From the NCBI RefSeq assembly GCF_900066015.1, contig NZ_LN890655.1:186001-250000 (forward strand): a stretch of DNA of 64,000 nucleotides. Direction: 5' to 3'. Source of the DNA: Candidatus Promineifilum breve (GTDB lineage: Bacteria; Chloroflexota; Anaerolineae; Promineifilales; Promineifilaceae). The first letter of the stretch is position 1. Every line of letters begins with the position of its first letter. The notes under the pieces are model-generated. The model did no database searches and was not told the DNA's origin. It was given only the letters and a program-made list of their open reading frames with translations. This document shows positions 28,375 to 36,622 of the stretch, one piece after another. Position numbers and translations under genes: made by a program.

Positions 28375-28402
28375 TTGCATATCATAATATTATGTCTATA
28401 AT
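28375..28402 (+). promoter_or_regulatory. Promoter of the LysM glycosidase gene
   Basis: TTGCAT (28375-28380), 16 bases, a perfect TATAAT (28397-28402). The transcript would start near 28409. A strong AAGGAGAG ribosome site (28431-28438) follows, 5 bases before the ATG. Confidence 0.65.
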
Positions 28403-28443
28403 GTGGAATAGGCGTACTTGACATATTACCAAGGAGAGAAGCC

Positions 28444-29865
28444 ATGAAAAGGTCGCGTTGGACTGCCATCGCCCTCGTCGTTGTCCTGTTATTGGTCACA
28501 GCCGCCGTAGTTGCCGCGGCCACCTACGTCGTCCAACCCGGCGACACCCTATGGCGCATCTCGCGCCAGTTCGGTACCTCGGTCGAAGCCATCGTCAATG
28601 CCAACAACATCCCCAACCCCAATCTGATTTACGTGGGGCAGGTGCTGGAAATACCCGGCGCGCCGACGGCTGTACCGCCGCCGCCGCCCGGCCCCACGGC
28701 CACCCCCGGCCCCACGACCGTGCCGACCGCCCCGCCGCCAACGCAAACCTACGTCGTTCAGCCGGGCGATAACCTGACCCGCATCGCCGCCCGGTTTGGC
28801 ACCACGGTGCAGGCACTGGTTCAGGCCAACAACATCGTCAATCCCAATCTCATCTTCGTCGGCCAGGTGCTGATCATTCCCGGCGTCGGCCCGCAGCCCA
28901 CGCCGCCGATCCAGCCCACTGCCCCCGGAGCTACCCCGGTGCCGCCGCCTGTAGGCGCGTTCGCGTTTGGCGGCCAGACGCAGACCTTCGCCAACGCCCA
29001 GGCCATGAAGGATTCCGGCATGGGCTGGGTCAAGTTCCAATACAAGTGGGCGCCGGGCGACACGGCCGACGCCGTGGGCGCGCAAATTCAGGCCGCCAAG
29101 GCCGGCGGCTTCCAGGTGCTCGTCTCCGTGACGGGCAAGACGCCCTACCCGGCGGCCAACAGCATCGACTTCGCCGCGTTGACCCAATTTATGAGCGCCC
29201 TGGCCGCCCAACACCCCAATGCCATTGAAGTGTGGAACGAGCAAAATATCGACTTCGAATGGCCGGCCGGGCAAATCGACCCCGCGGCCTACGTAAACAA
29301 CATGCTGGCCCCGGCCTATCAGGCCATCAAGGCCGTGGATAGCAATATCATGGTCATCTCCGGCGCGCCGGCCCCCACCGGTTTCGACAATGGCACGAAC
29401 GCCTGGGCCGATAACCGCTTCATTGCCGGAATGCGCGCCGCCGGCGCGGCCAACTATGCCGATTGCATCGGCGCCCACCACAACTCCGGGGCCACCTCGC
29501 CCAGTGCCACCAGCGGCCACCCGGGCGGCTCGCACTATAGCTGGTACTTCCAGCCCATGCTCGACCTGTATTACAACACGTTCGGCGGGGCGCGCCAGGT
29601 ATGCTGGACTGAGTTGGGTTACCTCTCCGGCGAAGGCTTCAGCGGGTTGCCGCCGAACTTCGCCTGGGCTGCCGGGACGACGGTGCAGGAACATGCCCAA
29701 TGGCTGCGCGAGGCGCGCGATCTGTCCAAGGCCAGTGGCCGCGTGAGCATGATGATCGTCTTCAACGTCGATTTCACCTTCTTCGACCCGGCCGGCGACC
29801 CGCAAGCGGGCTACGCCATGATTCGCCCCGACGGCAGTTGCCCGGCCTGCCAAGCCTTCAAATAA
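28444..29865 (+). CDS. Secreted protein with two LysM domains and a glycosidase-like barrel
   Basis: Signal peptide at residues 1-26 (AIALVVVLLLVTAAVVAAA). LysM 1 at about 27-72 starts TYVVQPGDTLWRIS and LysM 2 at about 102-147 starts TYVVQPGDNLTRIA; a Pro/Thr linker separates them. LysM binds GlcNAc-containing polymers such as peptidoglycan or chitin. Residues about 172-473 form a barrel with the candidate acid/base Glu266 in IEVWNEQNID and the candidate nucleophile Glu390 in VCWTELGYLSGE, as in clan GH-A. It is probably a wall- or exopolymer-bound glycosidase. The gene is monocistronic, with its own promoter and terminator. Confidence 0.9.
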   Translation: MKRSRWTAIALVVVLLLVTAAVVAAATYVVQPGDTLWRISRQFGTSVEAIVNANNIPNPNLIYVGQVLEIPGAPTAVPPPPPGPTATPGPTTVPTAPPPTQTYVVQPGDNLTRIAARFGTTVQALVQANNIVNPNLIFVGQVLIIPGVGPQPTPPIQPTAPGATPVPPPVGAFAFGGQTQTFANAQAMKDSGMGWVKFQYKWAPGDTADAVGAQIQAAKAGGFQVLVSVTGKTPYPAANSIDFAALTQFMSALAAQHPNAIEVWNEQNIDFEWPAGQIDPAAYVNNMLAPAYQAIKAVDSNIMVISGAPAPTGFDNGTNAWADNRFIAGMRAAGAANYADCIGAHHNSGATSPSATSGHPGGSHYSWYFQPMLDLYYNTFGGARQVCWTELGYLSGEGFSGLPPNFAWAAGTTVQEHAQWLREARDLSKASGRVSMMIVFNVDFTFFDPAGDPQAGYAMIRPDGSCPACQAFK

Positions 29866-29895
29866 ACCCCGGTCGGTCTGATCGATTAGCCTCAT

Positions 29896-29936
29896 AGGGC
29901 GCAAAGGAACTACCCTTTGCGCCCTTTTGGTTTATA
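29896..29936 (+). terminator. Rho-independent terminator
   Basis: AGGGCGCAAAGG (29896-29907), a 6-base loop, the exact complement (29914-29925), then TTTTGGTTTAT. It ends the LysM glycosidase transcript. Confidence 0.87.
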
Positions 29937-29988
29937 CTAGGGTGGCAAGAAACGGCCGGGAGCCGTATGTTCGCGGAGAGAAACCCAC

Positions 29989-30426
29989 ATGAAAGTTCGC
30001 AATATCCTGGCAACCAAAAAAGGTCACATCATCACCGTGCCGCCGGACGAGCAGGTGCGGCGGGCTATCGCCTTGCTGGTGGAGCATCGCATCGGCGCCC
30101 TGCTCGTGGTTGACGCGGCGGGCAAGTTGGTCGGCATTTTGAGCGAGCGCGACGTCATGCGCACCGCGGCCACCGACGAGGGACTGTTTGACTGGCCGGT
30201 CGAGGCCATTATGACCCGCGACGTCATCGTCGGCATGCCCCAGGATGACGTCATCGCCGTCGCCCACACCATGCTCGAAAAGCGCTTCCGCCATCTACCC
30301 ATCGTTGATGAAGGGCGGCTGATCGGCATCATCTCGATCGGCGACGTGCTGAAAACGCAACGCGACGCCTATCGCGGCGAAATGGATACGCTGGAAACAA
30401 GGTTGATTGCCGAAGGAGAGGATTGA
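29989..30426 (+). CDS. Stand-alone CBS domain-pair protein
   Basis: The 145-residue protein is only two CBS motifs. The first spans residues about 1-65 (KVRNILATKKGHIITVPPDE to GILSERDVMRTAA) and the second about 70-130 (VEAIMTRDVIVGMPQDD to IGIISIGDVLKTQ). Such Bateman modules bind adenine nucleotides and report energy state, or tune a partner enzyme or channel. The fprA start lies 5 bases after its stop, so the two genes are co-transcribed. The partner could be the ferredoxin reductase, but this is inference. Confidence 0.92.
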   Translation: MKVRNILATKKGHIITVPPDEQVRRAIALLVEHRIGALLVVDAAGKLVGILSERDVMRTAATDEGLFDWPVEAIMTRDVIVGMPQDDVIAVAHTMLEKRFRHLPIVDEGRLIGIISIGDVLKTQRDAYRGEMDTLETRLIAEGED

Positions 30427-30430
30427 TCCC

Positions 30431-31849
30431 ATGTCCACCATTGGAACCGCTGCGCAACCATTGCGGGTTGCCATCATCGGCGCCGGGCCGGCCGGCTTCT
30501 ATGCCGCCGAGCGCCTGTTCAAAGAGCCGGAGCTGGTCATTGAGGTCGATATGTATGATCGGCTGCCGACACCGTTTGGGCTGGTACGCAACGGCGTGGC
30601 CCCCGACCACCAGAAGATCAAGTCAGTGACGGCCGCCTTCGACCGCATTGCCGCCAATCCGCGCTTCCGCTTCTTCGGCAACGTGGAGTTGGGCCGCGAC
30701 GAAACCGTCGATGACCTTAAGGATTATTACCACCAGATTCTCTACTCCACCGGCGCGCAAACCGACCGGCCGCTGGGCATTCCCGGCGACGACCTGCTGG
30801 GCAGCCACCCGGCGACGGAGTTCGTGGCCTGGTATAACGGCCACCCCGACTATCGCGATCATCACTTCGACCTGACCCAGGAGCGCGTGGCCGTCGTCGG
30901 TGTGGGCAACGTGGCCGTCGACGTGGCCCGCATCCTGTGCCGCACCCCGGAAGAACTGCTGAAGACCGACATCGCCGATTACGCCCTGGAGGCCCTGCGC
31001 CACAGCCGGGTCAAAGAGGTCTACATCCTCGGCCGGCGCGGCCCGGCCCAGGCCGCTTTCACCGCCCCCGAAGCTAAGGAGCTGGGCGAGCTGGCCGATT
31101 GCGACACCTTCGTCTTGCCGGAAGAGGCCGAACTCGACCCGCTGAGCCAGGCGTCGATGGCCTCGGCCGACCGGGCCGACCTGCGCAAGGTGGAGATCAT
31201 CCAGGAGTTGTCCCGCCGCCAACCAGTGGGCAAATCGAAACGGCTCTACTTGCGCTTTCTGGTGTCGCCCACGGAGCTAATCGGCGACGAGCATGGGCAC
31301 GTGCGCCAGATGAAGCTGGTGCGCAACGAACTCCATGCCACCGACGCCGGATCGCTCCGACCACGGGCCACCGGCCACACCGAAACGCTGGACGTGGGTC
31401 TGGTGTTTCGCTCCATCGGCTATAAGGGCGTGGCCCTGCCCGGCGTGCCTTTCCACGATAGCTGGGGGGTGATCCCCAACAACGGCGGCCGCGTGGTCGA
31501 TCCGGCCACCCAGGAGCCGCTGGTCGGCCAATACACCGCCGGCTGGATCAAGCGCGGCCCGACCGGCGTCATCGGCACCAACAAGCCCGACGCGGCCGAG
31601 ACGGTCGAAAACATGCTGGCCGACGCGCGCCAGGGCCTCACCCTGTCGCCCAGCCACGGCACGGCCGACGAGGCCGACGTCCTCGTCCATTTGCGCCAAC
31701 CCTGCACGATCTCCTATGCCGATTGGCAGCGCCTCGACGCGCTGGAATTGAGCCGCGGCAAGGAGCAGGGCCGCCCGCGGATCAAGTTCACGCGGATTGA
31801 CGAAATGTTGGACGCGCTCGATCTGAAGCCGGCGAGCGAGCCGCAATAG
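30431..31849 (+). CDS. fprA: FprA-type ferredoxin-NADP+ reductase (adrenodoxin reductase family)
   Basis: The FAD motif is VAIIGAGPAGFYAAERLF at residues 14-31. The NADP-binding motif VAVVGVGNVAVDVARIL comes mid-chain and the family segment VYILGRRGPAQAAFT follows. The C-terminal FAD contact is GWIKRGPTGVIGTNKPDA. It moves electrons between NADPH and ferredoxin, supplying iron-sulfur or radical SAM enzymes among others. The start ATG 30431 lies behind GAGAGG; an in-frame ATG at 30407 would overlap the CBS gene. Length 472 is slightly above mycobacterial FprA. The RNase H gene begins on the base after its stop. Confidence 0.95.
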   Translation: MSTIGTAAQPLRVAIIGAGPAGFYAAERLFKEPELVIEVDMYDRLPTPFGLVRNGVAPDHQKIKSVTAAFDRIAANPRFRFFGNVELGRDETVDDLKDYYHQILYSTGAQTDRPLGIPGDDLLGSHPATEFVAWYNGHPDYRDHHFDLTQERVAVVGVGNVAVDVARILCRTPEELLKTDIADYALEALRHSRVKEVYILGRRGPAQAAFTAPEAKELGELADCDTFVLPEEAELDPLSQASMASADRADLRKVEIIQELSRRQPVGKSKRLYLRFLVSPTELIGDEHGHVRQMKLVRNELHATDAGSLRPRATGHTETLDVGLVFRSIGYKGVALPGVPFHDSWGVIPNNGGRVVDPATQEPLVGQYTAGWIKRGPTGVIGTNKPDAAETVENMLADARQGLTLSPSHGTADEADVLVHLRQPCTISYADWQRLDALELSRGKEQGRPRIKFTRIDEMLDALDLKPASEPQ

Positions 31850-32734
31850 ATGCCCGATAGCGTCATCATCCATAGCGACGGCGGCGCCGACCCCAACCCC
31901 GGTATCGGCGGTTGGGCGGCGCTGCTGCGTTTTGGCGACCGCGAAAAAGAGCTTTCGGGCAACGAGCCAAAAACCACCAATAACCGCATGGAGTTGCGCG
32001 CGGCCATCGAGGCGCTGCGGGCCTTGCGGCGGCCATGTGTGGTAGAGTTCCACACCGATTCGCAATACGTGCGGCGCGGTATCACCGAAGGCGTCAAGAA
32101 ATGGGCCGCCGCCGGTTGGCAAACGAAAGCCGGCCGGCCGGTTCCCAACGCCGATCTGTGGCAGGAGTTGCAAGCGCTGGTGGGCGGCCACGACATCACC
32201 TGGCATTGGGTGCGCGGCCACAGCGGCGACACGGCCAACGAGCGGGTTGACCGGCTGGCGCGGGAGGCACGGCTGAAGATCACGCCCAGGGTCGATCTCG
32301 CCACCGACGTGCCCCGCTTGTATCTGCGGGCGTCGTGCCGGGGCAATCCGGGGCCGGGGCGGTGGGCGGCGGCCGTCGAATCGGCCGGTGAGTGGCAAAC
32401 CTACACCAATGCCGAGCCGATGACGACCAATAACCGCATGGAACTGACGGCGGCCATCGAAGGCTTGTTGCTCATGCCGCCCGGCAGTCAGGTGCAGCTA
32501 TTCACGACCTCCGATTATCTCTTTCAGGGCGCGACACGCTGGGTGAAGGGCTGGCAGGCGCAGGGCTGGCTGAAGAAAGACGGGCTGCCGGTAGCCAATG
32601 CCGATCTGTGGCGTCCGCTCGTCGATCTGGCGGCCAACTATCGCGTCCACTGGGTGAATGCCAAGGGGTCGCGTCTGGAAGGTCTGGAGCGCGCCGGGCA
32701 GGCGTTGGCCGGGAAATCGGACGGCGCGATGTGA
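31850..32734 (+). CDS. Tandem RNase H protein: active RNase HI domain plus degenerate second copy
   Basis: Residues 1-145 form a complete RNase HI domain with the catalytic carboxylates Asp10 (HSDGGADPNPG), Glu48 (NNRMEL), Asp70 (HTDSQYV) and Asp134 (ERVDRLA), and the catalytic-loop His124. It cuts RNA in RNA:DNA hybrids. Residues about 155-290 are a second RNase H copy (CRGNPGPGRWAAAV, TTNNRMELTAAIEG, LPVANADLWRPLVDLA). In it Asp10 is replaced by Arg160, Asp70 by Thr220, the loop His is lost, and only Glu198 and an acidic Glu280 remain. The second copy should be inactive and may bind hybrid substrate. It abuts fprA without a gap and probably shares its transcript. Confidence 0.92.
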   Translation: MPDSVIIHSDGGADPNPGIGGWAALLRFGDREKELSGNEPKTTNNRMELRAAIEALRALRRPCVVEFHTDSQYVRRGITEGVKKWAAAGWQTKAGRPVPNADLWQELQALVGGHDITWHWVRGHSGDTANERVDRLAREARLKITPRVDLATDVPRLYLRASCRGNPGPGRWAAAVESAGEWQTYTNAEPMTTNNRMELTAAIEGLLLMPPGSQVQLFTTSDYLFQGATRWVKGWQAQGWLKKDGLPVANADLWRPLVDLAANYRVHWVNAKGSRLEGLERAGQALAGKSDGAM

Positions 32735-32741
32735 TCTTTCA

Positions 32742-32769
32742 TTGACAATTCAATTGAGTCTGCTAAAAT
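32742..32769 (+). promoter_or_regulatory. Promoter of tRNA-Leu
   Basis: A perfect TTGACA (32742-32747), 16 bases, TAAAAT (32764-32769), ending 14 bases before the tRNA. Confidence 0.65.
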
Positions 32770-32783
32770 ACCAGAACTATCCG

Positions 32784-32867
<84 letters not shown>

Positions 32868-32886
32868 CACAAGTGAATGACAAAAT

Positions 32887-32925
32887 AAACGGCTCGCGGT
32901 GAATACCCGCGAGCCGTTTTGTTTT
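32887..32925 (+). terminator. Rho-independent terminator of tRNA-Leu
   Basis: AAACGGCTCGCGG (32887-32899), a 7-base loop and its exact complement (32907-32919), followed by TGTTTT. The tail overlaps the -35 box of the next promoter. Confidence 0.9.
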
Positions 32926-32951
32926 GCGATAGCTTTCACAATCGCTATAAT
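32924..32951 (+). promoter_or_regulatory. Promoter of the four-repeat protein gene
   Basis: TTGCGA (32924-32929), 16 bases, a perfect TATAAT (32946-32951). It begins inside the T-run of the tRNA terminator. Confidence 0.6.
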
Positions 32952-33011
32952 GAATGGCAAGATACGTGCCTGGAGCTAACAAAAAACCGGGCGTAATGAA
33001 GGGTAATTCCT

Positions 33012-34280
33012 ATGGTCATTCTCCTGATCGTCGTCGTCATCTTCCTCGTCCTTTTGGCGGGCATGTTGCTGGCCTTCCTGTTCTCCCGGCTCGACCGCAC
33101 CGTGACCGCCACGCGCGCCGGCATGGTGGCCGAAGAGCGGGCCTACAATCCCGGCCTGACCATGGGCCACAAGATCAAGACCGGGTCAAACTATGACGAG
33201 CAATTGCAGCAGGCGCGGACGGCGGCGGCCAAGACAGCGGCAGCCACCCCGCGCGGCGCCAACAACCGCATCGGTAGCCTGGGTGAATCGACCCTCAACA
33301 CGGCCGGTAAGAGCGCCAAGGATGACCCCATGACCGCCGTGCGCATTGCCCGCTTTCATGGCTGGGACGGCGCGCGAACCGGCATCCCCGCCGGCGGCGC
33401 GCCGCTGGGCGGCACGGCACCGGTCATGGCCGGCGGTGCGGCTGCGGCGGTGGCGGCGGCTCCGGCTGCGGTGGGCATCGCCCCGCCCAAGCTGATCGCC
33501 ATCACCCCCGGCATGGCCCCCGAAGAGGTGCGCAAGGCGCGTATCGCCAATTCCAAGGCTGAGGCGGCCTATAACAAGGCCCTCAAGGCCGCGGCCTCGG
33601 GCGCGCCGGTGGCGGTGGCCGTGGCCGTTCCGGCCGGGCCGGGTGTCGCCCCGGAAGCCGCTCCGTCGGCGGCCGTGGGCATCGCCCCGCCCAAGCTGAT
33701 CGAGATTACCCCGGCCATGGCCCCTGAAGATGTGCGCAAGGCGCGTGTCGCCAACGCCAAGGCCGAGGCCGCCTACAACAAAGCTCTCAAGGCCGCCGGT
33801 GGCGTGCCCGGCGCGGCGGCCGCGCAACCGGCGGCCGTCGCCGCGCCGGCCGTCCAAGCCGCCGCCGCGTTGCCGGCCATGCCGGTCGCCACCGGTATCG
33901 CGCCGCCCAATCTCATCGCCATTACCGATAATATGCCCCCCGAAGAGGTTCGCCGGGCGCGGGTCGCCAACGCCAAGGCGGAATCGGCCTACAACAAAGC
34001 GTTAAAAGCCGCGGGCATCGACCCGGCGGCGGTCAAAGCCGGCGGCGCGCCCGTCGCGGCCGCGCCGGTCGTGGCCGAGGCTCCGGCCGCCGCGCCCGCG
34101 CCGGTGGCCGCGGCCGGGCCGGTCATCTCCGCCGGCATCGCCCCGCCCAACCTGATCGCGATCACCGATGCCATGTCGCCGGAGGAAATTCGTCGCGCTC
34201 GCGTCGAGAATGCCAAGGCGTCGGCGGCCTATAACAAGGCTCTGAAGGCCGCGGGCATCGATCCGGCGTCGCTCAAGTAG
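33012..34280 (+). CDS. Membrane-anchored protein with four copies of an unrecognised ~40-residue repeat
   Basis: Residues 2-25 form an N-terminal membrane anchor (ILLIVVVIFLVLLAGMLLAF), so the rest lies either in the cytosol or outside as a long, Ala-rich tail. Residues about 26-120 are a polar segment. Then four repeats start at residues 155, 223, 295 and 375. The consensus is GIAPPxLIxIT, then MxPEE(V/I)RxAR, then NAKAxxAYNKALKAAG. Ala/Pro/Val-rich linkers of 28-40 residues separate the copies. Each repeat looks like a short turn plus two helices. I do not recognise the family and propose no function. GAAGGG lies 8 bases before the ATG. The gene is monocistronic, with its own promoter and terminator. 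Confidence 0.82.
   Translation: MVILLIVVVIFLVLLAGMLLAFLFSRLDRTVTATRAGMVAEERAYNPGLTMGHKIKTGSNYDEQLQQARTAAAKTAAATPRGANNRIGSLGESTLNTAGKSAKDDPMTAVRIARFHGWDGARTGIPAGGAPLGGTAPVMAGGAAAAVAAAPAAVGIAPPKLIAITPGMAPEEVRKARIANSKAEAAYNKALKAAASGAPVAVAVAVPAGPGVAPEAAPSAAVGIAPPKLIEITPAMAPEDVRKARVANAKAEAAYNKALKAAGGVPGAAAAQPAAVAAPAVQAAAALPAMPVATGIAPPNLIAITDNMPPEEVRRARVANAKAESAYNKALKAAGIDPAAVKAGGAPVAAAPVVAEAPAAAPAPVAAAGPVISAGIAPPNLIAITDAMSPEEIRRARVENAKASAAYNKALKAAGIDPASLK
33474..34253 (+). repeat. Four in-frame 120-base repeats encoding the 40-residue motif
   Basis: The copies are at 33474-33593, 33678-33797, 33894-34013 and 34134-34253, with start-to-start distances of 204, 216 and 240 bases. They are close in protein sequence but differ at many synonymous sites, so the duplication is old and under protein-level selection. 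Confidence 0.85.
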
Positions 34281-34310
34281 CCCCGCGGCTCATTCGGCTC
34301 GAACGCTATC

Positions 34311-34352
34311 ATCCCGGCCGCGACGCCCTCGCCGCGACCGGGATTTGTTTTT
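34311..34352 (+). terminator. Rho-independent terminator
   Basis: ATCCCGGCCGCG (34311-34322) pairs with CGCGACCGGGAT (34333-34344, one mismatch), followed by TTGTTTTT. It ends the repeat-protein transcript. Confidence 0.85.
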
Positions 34353-34363
34353 GAAAGCACTAA

Positions 34364-35086
34364 ATGATGAGACGCAGGGCGCTGTGGCTGGGAGTGGGGC
34401 TGATGGGCTTGGCGCTGCTGGCCGTCCTTTGGATCAGGTCTGGGGGTGATTTGCGCGCCCGCCGCTTCCTGCAATGGGGCCGGGGCGACGCCGCCGAGCG
34501 CGCCGACCTGATCACCGTGCAGCGCGACGCCTGCCCCGGCGCGCCCTTCATCCTGCCCGCTGATGGCTTCATCGGCCTGCTCTACGCGGACCCCAACGGG
34601 CCATATTCGGCGGCCCAGCCCCATCAGGGCATCGACATCTTCAGCAACGCCGAGCCGGGCGTGACGCCGGTCTATGCCGCCTATGATGGCTACATCAGCC
34701 GCGAGGCGGGCTGGCGCAGCGCCCTGATCCAGCGTGTGGCCGATGATCCTCTGCACCCTGGCCGGCCCATATGGCTCTACTACGCCCACATGGCCGACCG
34801 CGACGGCAACTCCTTCATTGAACCCGCTTTCCCGCCGGGCGTCAGCGAACTATTCGTGCCGCGCGGCACGCTCCTCGGCTACACGGGCGACTACAACGGC
34901 GACGCCCTGCGCGATATTTGGGTTCACCTCCACTTCTCCATTGTCCTGGATGACGGCCGCGGCCGTTATACCAACGAACTGGAGTTCGCCAATACGCTCG
35001 ATCCCTCCCCCTATCTGGGTCTGCCCCTGAACTACGCCTGTGCCCAGAACACCATGCAGTGTGCCGCCGACGTGACGTGCCCGTAG
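34364..35086 (+). CDS. M23-type (LytM-like) metallopeptidase, membrane anchored
   Basis: Residues 7-24 form a single N-terminal anchor. The domain holds the M23 zinc ligands: His87 and Asp91 in PHQGIDIF, and His190 in VHLHFSI; His188 of the same HxH pair and His142 in YYAHMADR are the catalytic histidines. The motif set matches active LytM peptidases, which cut glycine-containing cross-links or peptide stems in the wall. An insertion between Tyr140 and the HxH motif (SFIEPAFPPGVSELFVP) enlarges the domain. Length is 240. A following stress-like cassette begins 250 bases downstream but is separately transcribed as far as can be seen. Confidence 0.86.
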   Translation: MMRRRALWLGVGLMGLALLAVLWIRSGGDLRARRFLQWGRGDAAERADLITVQRDACPGAPFILPADGFIGLLYADPNGPYSAAQPHQGIDIFSNAEPGVTPVYAAYDGYISREAGWRSALIQRVADDPLHPGRPIWLYYAHMADRDGNSFIEPAFPPGVSELFVPRGTLLGYTGDYNGDALRDIWVHLHFSIVLDDGRGRYTNELEFANTLDPSPYLGLPLNYACAQNTMQCAADVTCP

Positions 35087-35279
35087 CCGCCTTGCTGCCC
35101 CGCGCGGTGGGTTAACACATCTTTCTCGATTGGCGAACGTCCCATTCCGGCTTCTCCTCTAGCAAATATACCTGTTTCTATATCCCACCCCTATATCGCC
35201 TAACCATCAGAACCTCTTCTCCGGGGATTACACTGTGGGCAGCTTTGAGAGAACCTTCTCAGGGCAAAATTGCAGTAAG

Positions 35280-35294
35280 GTGCTCCCGGAGCAC
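35280..35294. promoter_or_regulatory. Dyad GTGCTCC-C-GGAGCAC upstream of the stress-like cassette
   Basis: Seven-base arms around one central base, 45 bases before the SRPBCC start. It could be an operator or a small leader hairpin. The rest of the gap 35087-35279 shows no convincing -35/-10 pair, so the cassette may use an alternative sigma factor. Confidence 0.35.
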
Positions 35295-35339
35295 ACGGAA
35301 ATCGACCTATCTTTCGGTCGACAGACAGAGGAGACGAGT

Positions 35340-35798
35340 ATGACCAATCAAGTTAGTCAGGACATCACCGTGAAAGGGGATGTCTCTACCATCTACAACA
35401 TATGGGCCGAATTTGAAACCTTCCCGCATTTTATGAAGTACGTCAATTCGATCGTGAAGACCGGCGAACGTACCAGTCATTGGGAAGTGAGCGGCCCGTT
35501 GGGCATGAAAGTCGAGTGGGACGCCGAGACGACGCGCCTGGATGAAAACCAGCGCATCGGCTGGAACACCAAGGATCGCGACGGCACGATTACCACGAGC
35601 GGCGAGGTGGTCTTCGCCCAACTGCCCAACGCGCAGACCCACGTCTCGGTGACGATGAATTACACGGTACCGGGCGGCAAGGCCGGCGAGGCCATTGCCA
35701 CTCTGTTCAGCGACCCGGGCAAGAGGTTGGAAGAGGATCTGCGCAACTTCAAGGTGTACGTTGAGAATGGGCTGCTGCAACCAGCGGTCATTGACTGA
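35340..35798 (+). CDS. SRPBCC (polyketide cyclase/START-like) family protein
   Basis: A 152-residue protein with the cyclase/dehydrase pattern: QDITVKGDVSTIYNIWAEFE, FPHFMKYVNSIVKTG, SHWEVSGPLGMKVEWDAE and a long C-terminal helix GKRLEEDLRNFKVYVEN. These small proteins bind hydrophobic ligands and are often induced with membrane and stress genes. The start ATG 35340 follows GAGGAG at 7 bases; an upstream in-frame start at 35235 lacks a ribosome site. It is the first gene of the cassette that runs to 38.1 kb. Confidence 0.85.
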   Translation: MTNQVSQDITVKGDVSTIYNIWAEFETFPHFMKYVNSIVKTGERTSHWEVSGPLGMKVEWDAETTRLDENQRIGWNTKDRDGTITTSGEVVFAQLPNAQTHVSVTMNYTVPGGKAGEAIATLFSDPGKRLEEDLRNFKVYVENGLLQPAVID

Positions 35799-35870
35799 CA
35801 AGTGCGAAAAGGAAGTCTATCTCCATCTCTAACCTCAGGTCAGGGTGGAAATCACTTTAGGAGTGACAAA

Positions 35871-36533
35871 ATGAGTAATCACACCAACACGAATCTAGAA
35901 GCGGAAGCCGAGAAGGGATTGGACAAGGCCCAGGAAGTGGCGACCCGCGCCCAGCAAAAAGTGAGCGAGACGGCCACGGCCGCCCAGCACAAGGTCAGCG
36001 AGACGGCCGCGGTCGCCAAGGAACAGGTCACCCGCAAGGCGGCCCAGGTGGGCGAGCAGGCCAAGGCCAGCGTCGATACCCGCATGAACGAGGTCGCCCA
36101 TGAATTAGGCTCCGTGGCCGACGCAGTTCGGCAGACCACCCATGAGGTCGGCGGCGATGAGAACGCCACGGTGTCCCGTTACGGCGAGCAACTGGCCGGC
36201 CAGATTGAGGGGATTTCCTCCTATCTCAACAACAACGGCGTCGAAGAGGTGCTGGACGATTTGCAGAACTTCGCCCGGCGTCAACCGGCGATGTTCCTGG
36301 GCGGGGCCTTCATGCTGGGCATCGTCGTCGGCCGCTTCCTGCGCAGCAGCGCCGACCGTGGCTATGGCCTCGATCAGGGCGGTCGTAACCAGTACGGCCA
36401 GCCGTACACAGATGCGTCCTACGGCGGTTCCACCGGCTATAGCGGCGGGGCCACCGGCTACAGCGATCAGAGCCGCAACCGCGCCCAGCCCGGTCTGAAC
36501 CAGGCGTCCACGACGGCCCAGAATTGGGACTAA
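35871..36533 (+). CDS. LEA/apolipoprotein-like amphipathic repeat protein with one membrane segment
   Basis: Residues about 15-75 are a run of Ala/Lys/Glu/Val-rich 11-residue-type repeats (AQQKVSETATAAQHKVSETA), the pattern of group 3 LEA and apolipoprotein helices. Such helices bind membranes and protect them under desiccation or osmotic stress. Residues about 140-160 form one hydrophobic segment (AMFLGGAFMLGIVVGRFL). The C-terminus is a Gly/Tyr/Ser/Gln-rich, probably disordered tail with GGSTGYSGGATGYS. Start ATG 35871 follows AGGAG at 7 bases. Similar proteins are annotated as nutrient-deprivation-induced; the function here is inferred. Confidence 0.75.
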   Translation: MSNHTNTNLEAEAEKGLDKAQEVATRAQQKVSETATAAQHKVSETAAVAKEQVTRKAAQVGEQAKASVDTRMNEVAHELGSVADAVRQTTHEVGGDENATVSRYGEQLAGQIEGISSYLNNNGVEEVLDDLQNFARRQPAMFLGGAFMLGIVVGRFLRSSADRGYGLDQGGRNQYGQPYTDASYGGSTGYSGGATGYSDQSRNRAQPGLNQASTTAQNWD

Positions 36534-36622
36534 GGGCTGGCGAATAGGGTAAGCATAAAACGATTGGTTCATCGGTACGTCCGGCCTGAAACGGTTCAGA
36601 CCCGACCTGTACGAGGGATTTG

